Source: Dictyobacter aurantiacus (GTDB lineage Bacteria > Chloroflexota > Ktedonobacteria > Ktedonobacterales > Ktedonobacteraceae). Taken from it: a stretch of DNA of 64,000 nt. Every line of letters starts with the position of its first letter. The first letter of the stretch is position 1. The stretch covers positions 4,402,001 through 4,466,000 of the forward strand of contig NZ_BIFQ01000001.1 of assembly GCF_003967515.1 (NCBI RefSeq), given 5' to 3'. The notes beneath the pieces are model-generated. The model searched no databases, was not told the DNA's origin, and was given only the letters and a program-made list of their open reading frames with translations. Both the position numbers and the translations under genes were made by a program. Shown piece after piece: positions 38,996 through 47,928 of this stretch.

Positions 38996-40042
38996 ATGGC
39001 AGATGTAACACAGCAATCACCGAAACACGATCTTGAAGCTTTAAGTTTTGATGAGCGGATGCAACTGGGGGCGGAGAACGCTTTGCGCTGTATGGCGGTT
39101 GGTGAGCAGGATCGCGTGTTTATCCTGACCGATTTCGCGCGTCAGCATATTGCTCAGCGCGTAGCTGCGGCTGCTCTGGCACAACACGCTGATGTAACCG
39201 TACGTTTCCTTGAGCATTATGGTGAGCGTCCATTGACCGCTTTCCCTGATACCCTGCGCAATGATTTCCTGGCCGTGCGCCCAACCGTTTCCTACTATAT
39301 CGCGACCGCGCAGCCCGGTGAGATCGCCTTCCGTATCCCACTGCTCCCGTTCCTGGTCAATGAACTGAAGGTGCGCCACGGCCACATGATTGGCATCGAC
39401 GATACCTTGATGACTGATGGCATGTGCGCCGATTACGACGAGGTCTTTACCATTACCAACCGCATCTATGAACTGGTGAAGAACGCGCGCACGATTCATG
39501 TGACCTCTGAAAAGGGTAGTGATGTGACGGCGACCTTCCATCCCGAGTGGAAATGGGTCCCCTGCCATGGTCGCTATGATAAGCAGGGAGCCTGGGGCAA
39601 TCTACCCGAGGGTGAGGTCTTTACCGCCCCCGCTACCGTCGATGGGGTGCTGGTCTGCGATGTACTGGGCGATTTTTTCTCTGAGAAATACGGTGTGCTG
39701 GAGCAGCCGCTGATCCTCACTGTTAAAGATGGCTATATTACCAGCGTCGAGAGCGAAAACAAGGCTCTGGCACAGGAGGTACACGACTACCTGTTCTCGG
39801 TCCCCAATGGAAATCGGGCCGGCGAGTTCGCTATCGGCACCCTGACCAGCCTGAAGCGCCTGGTGGGCAATCTGCTGCAGGATGAAAAGTTGCCAGGCTT
39901 ACACGTCGCCTTTGGCAATCCCTATCCTGAATTTACCGGTGCCGACTGGGACTCAACGGTGCATGTGGATGTGATTCCAACCAGGTGTACGATCGAGGTG
40001 GATGGGCGCCTCATCATGCGTGATGGACAGTTTGTGCTGTAG
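38996..40042 (+). CDS. Aminopeptidase of the M29 (thermophilic aminopeptidase) family
   Basis: 348 residues. The motif GNLPEGEVFTAP and the later GEFAIGT and STVHVDVIPT segments match M29 metallo-aminopeptidases, which bind two metals by Glu, His and Asp residues. The protein is slightly short against the usual about 400 residues and lacks part of the N-terminal domain, so activity is not assured. No signal peptide, hence cytosolic. Followed by a cluster of hairpin repeats. Confidence 0.8.
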   Translation: MADVTQQSPKHDLEALSFDERMQLGAENALRCMAVGEQDRVFILTDFARQHIAQRVAAAALAQHADVTVRFLEHYGERPLTAFPDTLRNDFLAVRPTVSYYIATAQPGEIAFRIPLLPFLVNELKVRHGHMIGIDDTLMTDGMCADYDEVFTITNRIYELVKNARTIHVTSEKGSDVTATFHPEWKWVPCHGRYDKQGAWGNLPEGEVFTAPATVDGVLVCDVLGDFFSEKYGVLEQPLILTVKDGYITSVESENKALAQEVHDYLFSVPNGNRAGEFAIGTLTSLKRLVGNLLQDEKLPGLHVAFGNPYPEFTGADWDSTVHVDVIPTRCTIEVDGRLIMRDGQFVL

Positions 40043-40055
40043 ATCTGTTTGTTGG

Positions 40056-40262
40056 TCATTTGTGTGTGGTGCGACAGATGCGCACCTGTGGACCTGTCGC
40101 ACCACACAAATATGAGGAGAGGATGTCTGCCTGCGGCGCTCAGGGACTATTTGTGTGGTAATGTATCGGGCGCATCTGTGGACCTGTCGCACCACACAAA
40201 TGAGGAGGGGATGTCTGCCTGCGGCGCTCAGGGACTATTTGTGTGGTAATGTGTCGGGCGCG
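40056..40262. repeat. Tandem 90-bp direct repeat with degenerate hairpins
   Basis: Two copies, about 40085-40174 and 40175-40262, 90 bp apart (for example GACCTGTCGCACCACACAAA at 40091 and 40181). Each contains the segment ATGTCTGCCTGCGGCGCTCA. A hairpin with 15-bp arms (40063-40077 / 40094-40108) precedes. It appears to be an amplification of parts of the hairpin family; small open frames inside are not genes. Confidence 0.75.
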
Positions 40263-40293
40263 CGGATGCGCGCCCGACACATTACCACACAAA
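40238..40293. repeat. Long perfect hairpin P12
   Basis: 26-bp perfect arms (40238-40263 / 40268-40293), loop GGAT; its apical core GCGCGC-ggat-GCGCGC belongs to the same GC-rich family as those of P5 and P7. Confidence 0.9.
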
Positions 40294-40300
40294 AAACAGC

Positions 40301-40326
40301 GCGGCCGCGTAGCGGACGCGCGTGCC
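40301..40326 (+). repeat. GCGGCCGCG-type motif next to hairpin P12
   Basis: GCGGCCGCG-t-AGCGGACGCGCGTGC, seven bases after the hairpin. Confidence 0.78.
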
Positions 40327-40529
40327 TCCAGAGAATGAAAGTGAAACACTCTCAATGTGCCCACCTGTGATAGGCGTGAGCAGGACATTTTATGCATATC
40401 GGCGTGGAAAGTTGACACTAGATAAAGAGTCTGATTACAATTGTGTGTAGTTACTATATGTGCTAGAGCGATCAATATATTCTATTTGGTGCACAGCATC
40501 TCAACGAAGAGCCAGAGAGGAGCTTCAGC

Positions 40530-42269
40530 GTGACTGCAAGTAGGGGGCAACATCTGATTGGGAAGATGTTAGGCTCGTGCGTGCTAGAAAAGTTGCTTGG
40601 CTACGGTGGCTCGAGTGCTGTGTTCCTGGCGCAACAGCAGAACCCCACGCGCAAGGTGGCGGTGAAAGTCTTTCTCCCACGGGCCAGCATGGATATACGG
40701 ATGCAGCGCGACTTTTATCGCCGTTTCTTGCGCGAAGCTGAGGCGGTCAGTAAATTGGAGCATGCGAATATCCTGCCGATTTATTCGTACGGTGAGCAGG
40801 ACGGCCTTCCCTATATTGTAATGCCGTATATGCCAGGAGGGACGCTGGCGGAATATATGTCCAGGCGCGGACCACTGTCGTTGCAGGAAGCTCGATGGTA
40901 TCTGGAACAACTGGCAGCCGCTTTAGATTTCGCGCACCAGCATGGCTGTGTTCATTGTGATGTGAAGCCCGCCAACATTCTGCTGGACAGCGATGGACAC
41001 GTTATCCTCTCCGATTTTGGTATCGCCCGCGTTACCCGCCCGGCATCGGATCCGGCTGATGCGACCGATGTAAAGCATTCTGAGGCTCTGCTGGGTACAC
41101 CAGACTATATTTCACCAGAACAGGCCCTTGGACATCATCTGGATGGCCGGTCAGATATTTATTCGCTGGGCGTGACCCTCTTTTTTGTTTTGTCCAAGCG
41201 GCTCCCTTTCCGAGCTGATTCGACGATCGCGCTGGCTTTGCTCCATGTCCATGAGCCTCCTCCATCGTTGGCCTTAATCAGGGCTGATATTACGCCATTA
41301 CTGGATCGAGTGGTGCGTAAGGCGCTGGCGAAGGATCCTGATGATCGCTTTCAGACCGCGCAAGAGTTAAGTCGTGCCTTCGCGGCCGCTGTGGAGGTCG
41401 GGGAGTCACGTTCGACCACCACCCATCCGCCCGAGCTGGCCTTCCTTGACGACGAAAAGTACCTGGCGAGTCCGGCCGCGCAACCATTACCGCCCACCCC
41501 CAGACCCATTGTCCGCGTCAAGCCGACCTGGGTCCGGGAATGGTCGTCTACCCGCATTAAGCGTGGGATACTGATATTGATGGCGCTGATGATTATCATC
41601 GCGACTACTGGTTTTAGCATCAAATTGATGAATGGCACGACCAGCCGTAATCATTCCGCGCCTACGAATATAGCTGCCAGAACCACAGTCACCCCGACCC
41701 CGCCGCCCATGCCGACCAGCCCTTTTGCGCTGCCCGGCAACTGGCCCCAGGGGACCAATGCTTTTTTTGACCAGCAGCATCGCTACCATATTATTAATAC
41801 GCAGGCGGAAAACGCGATGCCCGCGCCTTTCCAGGATTACCAGGTGCAGGATTTCAAGCTATCGGTCAAGATGCTTGAGGCGACCAGTAAGAAGGGGAGC
41901 CCGGACTTTCACGGCGTTATCTTCCGTGTCGCTCCTGACCAGTCGTTTTTCTATCTCTTTGAAGTCTCGCCACGAGATAACCAGGAATGTGTCTTTTCGC
42001 GTTTCTCTAGCAGCGATCCCCAGGCCTGGTATACCATCAAAAACAGAAGAAGCGCGGCGCTCAAGAGTGGCATCGGCGAGAGCAACACTATCACCGTTGA
42101 GGCCCGTGGAAATACCTTCTTCTTCTCAATTAATGGTGTGCCATGGCTGGACCAGCCACTTGCCGATCCTTCCACGAGAGGGGTGAAGCCGGGACAGATC
42201 GGTGTGTATGTAGAGAATCAGGGGGAAGAAGTGATCTTTTCAGAACTTACCGTAGGAACCCTCAAATAG
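40530..42269 (+). CDS. Transmembrane Ser/Thr protein kinase with extracellular lectin-like domain
   Basis: 579 residues. The kinase domain is intact: Lys46 in VAVKVF, Asp144 in HCDVKPAN, Asp162 in SDFGIAR, then GTPDYISPEQ. The juxtamembrane linker is Pro-rich. A transmembrane helix (GILILMALMIIIATTGFSI) lies near 348-366, and the outer part (about 400-579) resembles a concanavalin/LamG-like beta-sandwich of the DUF1080 type (DFHGVIFRVAPDQSFFYLFEVSP, NTITVEARGNTFFFSINGV). It is the active counterpart of the pseudokinase-Rieske gene. The start is GTG 40530, with AGAGAGGAG upstream. Confidence 0.9.
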   Translation: MTASRGQHLIGKMLGSCVLEKLLGYGGSSAVFLAQQQNPTRKVAVKVFLPRASMDIRMQRDFYRRFLREAEAVSKLEHANILPIYSYGEQDGLPYIVMPYMPGGTLAEYMSRRGPLSLQEARWYLEQLAAALDFAHQHGCVHCDVKPANILLDSDGHVILSDFGIARVTRPASDPADATDVKHSEALLGTPDYISPEQALGHHLDGRSDIYSLGVTLFFVLSKRLPFRADSTIALALLHVHEPPPSLALIRADITPLLDRVVRKALAKDPDDRFQTAQELSRAFAAAVEVGESRSTTTHPPELAFLDDEKYLASPAAQPLPPTPRPIVRVKPTWVREWSSTRIKRGILILMALMIIIATTGFSIKLMNGTTSRNHSAPTNIAARTTVTPTPPPMPTSPFALPGNWPQGTNAFFDQQHRYHIINTQAENAMPAPFQDYQVQDFKLSVKMLEATSKKGSPDFHGVIFRVAPDQSFFYLFEVSPRDNQECVFSRFSSSDPQAWYTIKNRRSAALKSGIGESNTITVEARGNTFFFSINGVPWLDQPLADPSTRGVKPGQIGVYVENQGEEVIFSELTVGTLK

Positions 42270-42433
42270 GCCTTGGGGTGATGCGCACCCTTGAAATCCA
42301 TTATAGAAGTGGGCTTTAAGACAATTGACATCACTTGTACAACCCTCTATACTGAAGTTGGCTTAAAACAGAATTTCGCCCCTATGCACCTGTACAGGTA
42401 CGTAGTGTGTCAGGAGGAGGATGTCTAGAACCA

Positions 42434-42697
42434 ATGACTTATGTAATTACCCAGCCATGTATTGGCGTTAAAGATGCATCCTGCGTTGATGTCTGCCCGG
42501 TAGATTGCATTCACCCATCGCCGAACGAGCCCGAGTTCGAGACGTCTGAGCAACTCTTTATCAATCCGGATGAGTGTATTGATTGTGGAGCATGCGAGCC
42601 CGCTTGCCCGGTAACGGCCATCTTCGAGGAATCGGCGGTTCCAGAAGAGTGGAAGAGCTATATCAAGGTGAATGCCGACTTCTTTACAGGTCAATAA
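42434..42697 (+). CDS. fdxA: 7Fe-type ferredoxin [3Fe-4S][4Fe-4S]
   Basis: 87 residues. The cysteines are Cys9, Cys17, Cys21, Cys25 and Cys48, Cys51, Cys54, Cys58, the pattern of Mycobacterium/Thermus-type seven-iron ferredoxins (PCIGVKDASCVDVCPVDCIHP and CIDCGACEPACPV). Small soluble electron carrier. ATG 42434 is used; AGGAGGAGG lies about 15 bases upstream, a long spacing, and GTG 42407 is an alternative. A terminator follows. Confidence 0.9.
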   Translation: MTYVITQPCIGVKDASCVDVCPVDCIHPSPNEPEFETSEQLFINPDECIDCGACEPACPVTAIFEESAVPEEWKSYIKVNADFFTGQ

Positions 42698-42724
42698 TCC
42701 GGGATTAGAGATTTTTCAGTTTTC

Positions 42725-42774
42725 AAGGGGTAAGTCTTCGCTTGTCCTGTTGTGGGAATGGAGACTTACCCCTT
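42725..42774 (+). terminator. Hairpin terminator after the ferredoxin gene
   Basis: AAGGGGTAAGTCT / AGACTTACCCCTT, 13-bp perfect stem followed by a T-rich stretch. Confidence 0.85.
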
Positions 42775-42875
42775 TGCTTTATCGAGTCTTTTTTCTTTTT
42801 CGCAATGTGATATAATACATGTGCTGCGCTTTACTTTGCATGCACACAACTTCTTTCTTATGGAGTGAACCTCTT

Positions 42876-43607
42876 ATGCCAATGACCCGACGAAGACGTG
42901 CTAATCCACCTGAGCAACCAGAGCAGACAAATTCTGTTACTGAGCAACCAACAGAACAAGTTGTTGATAACGAAGCTACCAAGCGTGCGCCTGAGTCCTC
43001 GAAAGAGGAAGAGAAGCAGCCAGCCGCCGCCGAGGCGACTCCTGCCCGTCCCGAGAATAATCCACCCGCACCTGCGTATCCGCCGTCCTTTGTCGTGGCC
43101 CAGCCGCCTGCGACGCCGGTATTGAATAATGAGCAGCGCGCGGAGAGCCCCGAGGCGCCATCAACGCCACCGCAGCGACCAGAGCGCGCTCCACGTGCCG
43201 ATCGCGTTGAGCGCCATGAGCGTCATGAGTATACACCTTCAATCGAGGGTGGTCGACGTACTTCGCGTGGCGAATTGTTCCGTCGTCCCCCGCAAATACC
43301 GACTCCAGCGCCTGTGCAGCAGCCACCGGCCAGCGCGGCCCCATTGCAGCCGCCTTCCCATGAGATCAGTTTGCCACTGGGAAACCTGCTGCACCTGGCC
43401 TATAATCCAGGCTACACGGGCTCAGACGAAGCCCGCAGCGCGCTGCTGCAAAAGCTTGCCAATGAAAGCAAGGCCGGCGGCCGTGCCCGTTGCTGGAGCT
43501 GTGGCTCCCTGGCGATTGTCTATGATCGTTGGAATACACGCAGCAAGACCTTTGGTGAGGTTGGGATCGCGTTTTGTGAGATTTGTGGCGTATGGAGTGT
43601 CATGTAA
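42876..43607 (+). CDS. Pro/Glu-rich protein with C-terminal zinc ribbon-like domain
   Basis: 243 residues from ATG 42876, which has GGAGTGAA upstream. Residues 1-150 are Pro/Glu/Gln-rich and disordered, with RPERAPRADRVERHERHE in the middle. The last 70 residues form a small domain with two CxxC pairs (RCWSCGS and FCEICG), likely to bind zinc. No family recognised. The nearest neighbours are ferredoxin and a BI-1 gene, which do not suggest a role. Confidence 0.6.
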   Translation: MPMTRRRRANPPEQPEQTNSVTEQPTEQVVDNEATKRAPESSKEEEKQPAAAEATPARPENNPPAPAYPPSFVVAQPPATPVLNNEQRAESPEAPSTPPQRPERAPRADRVERHERHEYTPSIEGGRRTSRGELFRRPPQIPTPAPVQQPPASAAPLQPPSHEISLPLGNLLHLAYNPGYTGSDEARSALLQKLANESKAGGRARCWSCGSLAIVYDRWNTRSKTFGEVGIAFCEICGVWSVM

Positions 43608-43986
43608 TCGTTTGACGATTGCATGATGGCTCCTTTGCATAGAGATAATAGCATGGGCGAGAGCGCTCTAGCGGTGTGGCAGTGGCGTTCTATTTGGGCT
43701 TGACCGGTCCAGGCACCCTTGTAATGCAGGGTATTGGGCCGCTTTGCTCTGCCATAGAACTGTTTCCTATAGATCTGAATAGTGTACACAGTCGACTGGA
43801 TGGGATGATAGAAGCGGAAGTAACCACGGGAGGTTGCAGCTTAGAGGGATAGATCGTTGCTTGAGCTACCTGCAACCATGACTTGAAGTCACGCGTATAT
43901 ATGTCTAGAAAAAAGCTCTGTCAGCAAATGGCATCTTTTGCACATGGATCTGGTCAGTTGACTGGTATTTCAGACTGAGGTTCACT

Positions 43987-44742
43987 ATGTTTAATCCACG
44001 TAACAATTATCCCTACGGGAATAATCCTTATAACAATCGCTACCGGGGCGACCAGTTTGGCTCGCGCTATCAGTATCAAACGCTGCCGTATGGCTATCAG
44101 GGAGCCGCTGCCCCGAGTGGTTTAATCGGCAAGGTGATGGGCCTGCTGGCCTTTTCGTTCATCTTTGCCACCCTGGGCACGCTGGTCGGCTTTACGATGG
44201 GCCTGACGTTTAACGGCTACTGGATAGTGGCGATCGCTGGTTTTGTAGTGCTGATCGCGTTGAATATCCTGATTCAGAAGCCGGGCATCAACCTGTTCCT
44301 GCTCTATCTCTTTACGTTCCTGGAGGGCCTGGCCCTGGGGCCGCTGGTGAGCGTCTACTTGAGCGCGGGCCTGGGCAATATCCTGGGACAGGCGTTTGTA
44401 ATTACTGCTTTGACCTCACTGGGTCTGGGATTGTATGCCTGGACCACCAAGCGTGACTTCTCACGTATAGGTGACTACCTCTTTTTTGGGTTGATCCTCC
44501 TAATTGTGACCGGGTTAATAGGCATTTTTTTCCATAGTACCCTGTTTTCACTTGTGATATCCTTCTTTGGTGTCGCGATCTTCTCAGGGTATGTCCTGTT
44601 TTATGTACAGCGTGCCAAATACATGGCGGATACGCTGCCGAACGCAATCGGCTTGACGGTCTCGATTTTTATCACGGTGTTGAACCTGTTTCTCTACATC
44701 TTGCAGATCCTCTCGATCATGCGCGGCGACAACCGGCGCTAG
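43987..44742 (+). CDS. Bax inhibitor-1 / YccA family membrane protein
   Basis: 251 residues: Asn/Tyr-rich N-terminal tail (NNYPYGNNPYNNRYRG) then seven transmembrane helices. The family signature FTFLEGLALGPLVSVYLSAG and the GDYLFFGLILLIVTGLIGIFF block place it in the BI-1-like group. Bacterial members modulate membrane protein quality control or calcium leak; exact role here unknown. The tail is unusual in its Asn/Tyr content. Confidence 0.9.
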   Translation: MFNPRNNYPYGNNPYNNRYRGDQFGSRYQYQTLPYGYQGAAAPSGLIGKVMGLLAFSFIFATLGTLVGFTMGLTFNGYWIVAIAGFVVLIALNILIQKPGINLFLLYLFTFLEGLALGPLVSVYLSAGLGNILGQAFVITALTSLGLGLYAWTTKRDFSRIGDYLFFGLILLIVTGLIGIFFHSTLFSLVISFFGVAIFSGYVLFYVQRAKYMADTLPNAIGLTVSIFITVLNLFLYILQILSIMRGDNRR

Positions 44743-44910
44743 CGATTGTTTCGACATGAGGGAGGCGATGCTTTTTGGCGTGCGAGGATTGAGCGGAATA
44801 AACCTGTTCCCGTTTGTGTTCTCTTTTGTAGTGAAAGAAAAATGACAAGTGTTACTTGTACCTGATGGTAGAGATCAGGATAGATTTATTGAAAGTGAGT
44901 GAGAAGTATT

Positions 44911-45261
44911 ATGGAAAATGCCAATCTGTTTCATGTCGGTGACCAGGATTTTGAGGCGAAGGTGTTGAAGTCCTCAACCCCGACGATCGTTGATTTCTGG
45001 GCTGCCTGGTGTGGTCCCTGTCGCAACATCGCCCCTGTGTTTGAGCGCTTGAGCACCGAATACCAGGGCAAACTGCAGTTCGCGAAAATGGACATCGATG
45101 AGCATGGCTTGACCCCTTCACGCCTCGGCATTCAGGCTATCCCGACGCTGATGATCTTTAAAGATGGCCAGGCTATTGGCCGCCTCGTTGGCCCCAATCC
45201 CAGCCGCTTGAAAAATGAAATTGATCGCGTTTTAGCCGAAAACGGCATTCAAGTCGCCTAA
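44911..45261 (+). CDS. trxA: Thioredoxin
   Basis: 116 residues from ATG 44911. Active site WCGPC with Cys34 and Cys37; IPTLMIFKDGQ contains the cis-Pro. No signal peptide, so a cytosolic disulfide reductase. No thioredoxin reductase in the window. A strong terminator follows the stop. Confidence 0.94.
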   Translation: MENANLFHVGDQDFEAKVLKSSTPTIVDFWAAWCGPCRNIAPVFERLSTEYQGKLQFAKMDIDEHGLTPSRLGIQAIPTLMIFKDGQAIGRLVGPNPSRLKNEIDRVLAENGIQVA

Positions 45262-45270
45262 AAATTAAAG

Positions 45271-45308
45271 ATATGACCTGGTATATGTTCGAATTTACCA
45301 GGTCATAT
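45271..45308 (+). terminator. Hairpin terminator after trxA
   Basis: ATATGACCTGGTA / TACCAGGTCATAT, 13-bp perfect stem, followed by TTTCG. Confidence 0.85.
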
Positions 45309-45427
45309 TTCGTGTTTATTCAAATTTATTCTCTTAACCCCTCGACTCTCTCCTCATTTTGTGATATATTCTTCCCATAATGTTACATATCCAAAAATTT
45401 GTTGTATGGACATAAGGGGAACCGTAT

Positions 45428-46171
45428 ATGCCAATTTTAGAGCGCTCAAATCCTCTACCGCTTTACTATCAATTAAAAGAAGTGTTGAAGCAGCAGATTC
45501 GTGCGGGCCATCTCGCTCCTCATACCGCGATACCGTCTGAACCGGAACTGGTAACGCAGTACCATGTGAGTCGCGCGACCGTACGGCAGGCTCTGACCGA
45601 ACTTGTTCATGAAGGTCTTTTGTATCGCCAGCATGGACGTGGGACGTTTGTATGTGAGCCACGTGTGCAGCAACATACCATTAGCGAACTAACAAGCCTT
45701 TCTGAAGAATTACGTCGTCGGGGGAAGCGTCCGGGTGGAATGCTCTTTGTCAGTGAATTGGTACGCGGCTCACAGACTGTACGCGAGCAGCTTCGTTTAA
45801 CCGATGAAGAACAGGTAATTCGCCTGGAACGTTTGCGGACAGCTGATGATCAGCCGATTGCCTATGAGGTTGACTATCTGCCCTATCCACGTGCTACGGG
45901 GGTCTACCAGCGCGCCAAAGAGACGGCTGAGGGCTCACTTTATAACCTGATGGCCTCTGAAGGGCTACAGCCGTATATCGCGGAACAGTCGATCAAGGCT
46001 GATACGGCTTCTGAGCGTGAGGCGGAGCTACTGCGTGTCTCGCAGGAAGAATCGGGCCTGCGTATATTCAGCACCGCCTTTGATGAAACGGGGGCACCGA
46101 TCGAGTATACCGAGTCTTTTTTTCCGGCGAGCTTGTATGAATTTCGCTTAACCCTGCGTGTTACAAAGTAG
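45428..46171 (+). CDS. GntR family transcriptional regulator (HutC/UTRA type)
   Basis: 247 residues. The N-terminal winged HTH shows LPLYYQLKEVLKQQI, IPSEPELVTQYHVSRATVRQAL and GRGTFV. The C-terminal UTRA ligand domain has GSQTVREQLRLTDEEQVIRLERLRTADDQPIAYE and ESFFPASLYEFRL. AAGGGGAA before the start. It usually senses a sugar phosphate or amino acid; no transport or catabolic genes are adjacent, so the target is unknown. Confidence 0.92.
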   Translation: MPILERSNPLPLYYQLKEVLKQQIRAGHLAPHTAIPSEPELVTQYHVSRATVRQALTELVHEGLLYRQHGRGTFVCEPRVQQHTISELTSLSEELRRRGKRPGGMLFVSELVRGSQTVREQLRLTDEEQVIRLERLRTADDQPIAYEVDYLPYPRATGVYQRAKETAEGSLYNLMASEGLQPYIAEQSIKADTASEREAELLRVSQEESGLRIFSTAFDETGAPIEYTESFFPASLYEFRLTLRVTK

Positions 46172-46257
46172 AAACGCGGAATGTTTCGCGTCTTTAAGAT
46201 AAGCTGATCTGGTTTGTGCTCTTAAAGGCGCGTTCATTATGTCTCCGGGCGTAGTGT

Positions 46258-46283
46258 AGCGGTGTTGCTACCGCTTTATTTTT
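46258..46283 (+). terminator. Rho-independent terminator after the GntR gene
   Basis: AGCGGT / ACCGCT stem with a T-rich tail (TTATTTTT). Confidence 0.75.
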
Positions 46284-46384
46284 GCGGGAAGCAAAGAAAT
46301 GGTGAGGCGTGCTATACTACGCAGGGATTTATCAGTATTCCTATCAACAGTACAATGTGTAGTATAGAGGAAAGTAGGCCACGT

Positions 46385-47845
46385 ATGAGTAACATGCAAG
46401 ATGAACCGAATACGAACCCGAACGCAAATGCGAATCCGCCGAGCGGTAGTGCTCCCATGCATTTTGTGAAGCGGAGCGACCTGGCGCGGGATGAGCAGTC
46501 ATGGACTGATCGGGGCAATACCGCGGCCCAGGCAGGAGATTACGAGGCCGCTGCCGAGGCGTTCGTGCAGGCGGTCGAGGCCAGTCCGGAGAATGCTCGC
46601 GCTCGCTACAACCTGGCGCTGGCACAGCAGTACCTGGGAGACGTCGAGACGGCGATCGCTGGCTATCGGCGTGCGATCGATCTTGATCCACAGTTGATCG
46701 ATGCTTATATTAACCTGGGCAACCTGTATGGTGAACTGGGTTTATATGAGGAGTCGCTGGAGACCTTCCAGCAGGCGATCGAATTAGATCCGGAAAATGA
46801 TGAGCTCTATTTGAGCGTTGGCGATGCCTATCGCACCCAGAATCTGTATCAGGATGCCATCCAGGCCTATCGCCAGACGTTGATGCTTAATCCAGAGAAT
46901 GCGTCCGCTAGCAATAATCTGCTCGATGTGCGCGAACGCGTCAATGATCAGTGGCGCCGCGTGATGGATCAGGAGCGCCGTATCGATGAGGATCCCACCG
47001 ATCCCGCTCGCTATGCGGAGCTGTCGAGCATCTATCTGGATATGCGTCGCTATGATGACGCCCTGTCGACCGCCAATCAGATTCTGACCCTTGATCCAGA
47101 GGGACGCGTTGGCTATGATACGCTGGCTGCGATCTATGAGCAGATGGGTGAGCGCGACCAGGCGGCTGAGATCTATCGTCAGATTGTCACAATTGATCCA
47201 GAAGATGCCGAGGCCTGGGAGCACCTGGGTACCTGGCGCTCGCTTCAGGGCAATAATGAAGAGGCGATCGAGGCGTATAATCGTTCCATACAGCTTGATC
47301 CCCAGCGTGTTTCGACGCGCTTTAGCATAGCCGAAACCTATCTGGAGATGGAGCGCTATGATGAAGCGTTGGCAATCTATCAGGGTCTGGTTGAGAACGC
47401 TGATCGTGGCGAATTACAGTTGGATGATCTGGCCGCGGCCTATGCTGGCCTGGCCGAGACATACAACTCCCTGGGTCGCTACGAAGAGGCCATCCAGATC
47501 GCTCAGAAGCTGCTAGAACGCTCTGATGAAGATCCTGAGGGGTATTACCAGCTGGCAACGGCCTATGATGCCCTGGGACGCTATGACGAGGCGATTGAGA
47601 ACTATCAGAACGCCATTGAGAGCGATCCGCTGAACGCCGACTATTATAACGACCTGGCCGATACATTGCGCGAGGTGAAGCGCTATGATGAGGCCCTGGA
47701 TATCGTGCAGCAGGCGATCTCGATGGATCCCTCTATGATTCTGGCGTACGAGACGATGGCTCAGATCTATGAGGCCACCGGTCGCTCTGATGAAGCCGCT
47801 CAGGCTATGAGCCAGGCCAATGCCCTGCGCTCGGTTTCAGAGTAG
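46385..47845 (+). CDS. TPR repeat protein
   Basis: 486 residues from ATG 46385. After a 40-residue Asn/Pro-rich leader, about ten tetratricopeptide repeats fill the protein (for example NLALAQQYLGDVETAIAGYR, NLGNLYGELGLYEESLETF, TLAAIYEQMGERDQAAEIY, QLATAYDALGRYDEAIENY). No signal peptide and no enzymatic domain; a cytosolic scaffold. The partner is unknown. Confidence 0.9.
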   Translation: MSNMQDEPNTNPNANANPPSGSAPMHFVKRSDLARDEQSWTDRGNTAAQAGDYEAAAEAFVQAVEASPENARARYNLALAQQYLGDVETAIAGYRRAIDLDPQLIDAYINLGNLYGELGLYEESLETFQQAIELDPENDELYLSVGDAYRTQNLYQDAIQAYRQTLMLNPENASASNNLLDVRERVNDQWRRVMDQERRIDEDPTDPARYAELSSIYLDMRRYDDALSTANQILTLDPEGRVGYDTLAAIYEQMGERDQAAEIYRQIVTIDPEDAEAWEHLGTWRSLQGNNEEAIEAYNRSIQLDPQRVSTRFSIAETYLEMERYDEALAIYQGLVENADRGELQLDDLAAAYAGLAETYNSLGRYEEAIQIAQKLLERSDEDPEGYYQLATAYDALGRYDEAIENYQNAIESDPLNADYYNDLADTLREVKRYDEALDIVQQAISMDPSMILAYETMAQIYEATGRSDEAAQAMSQANALRSVSE

Positions 47846-47878
47846 CTAGCGGCCCATCCTTTTTATCGCAACTACCAC

Positions 47879-47920
47879 AACTGGTATCTTGATGCAGTGC
47901 AAGATGCCAGTTTTTTTTTG
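47879..47920 (+). terminator. Rho-independent terminator after the TPR gene
   Basis: AACTGGTATCTTG / CAAGATGCCAGTT stem with nine T residues; 13-bp with one G-T pair. Confidence 0.9.
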
Positions 47921-47928
47921 CCTGCTTG

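Noticed and set aside
40049..40475. Small frames inside the tandem repeats
   Set aside because: Translated repeat DNA only, with stops and no ribosome sites in sensible places.
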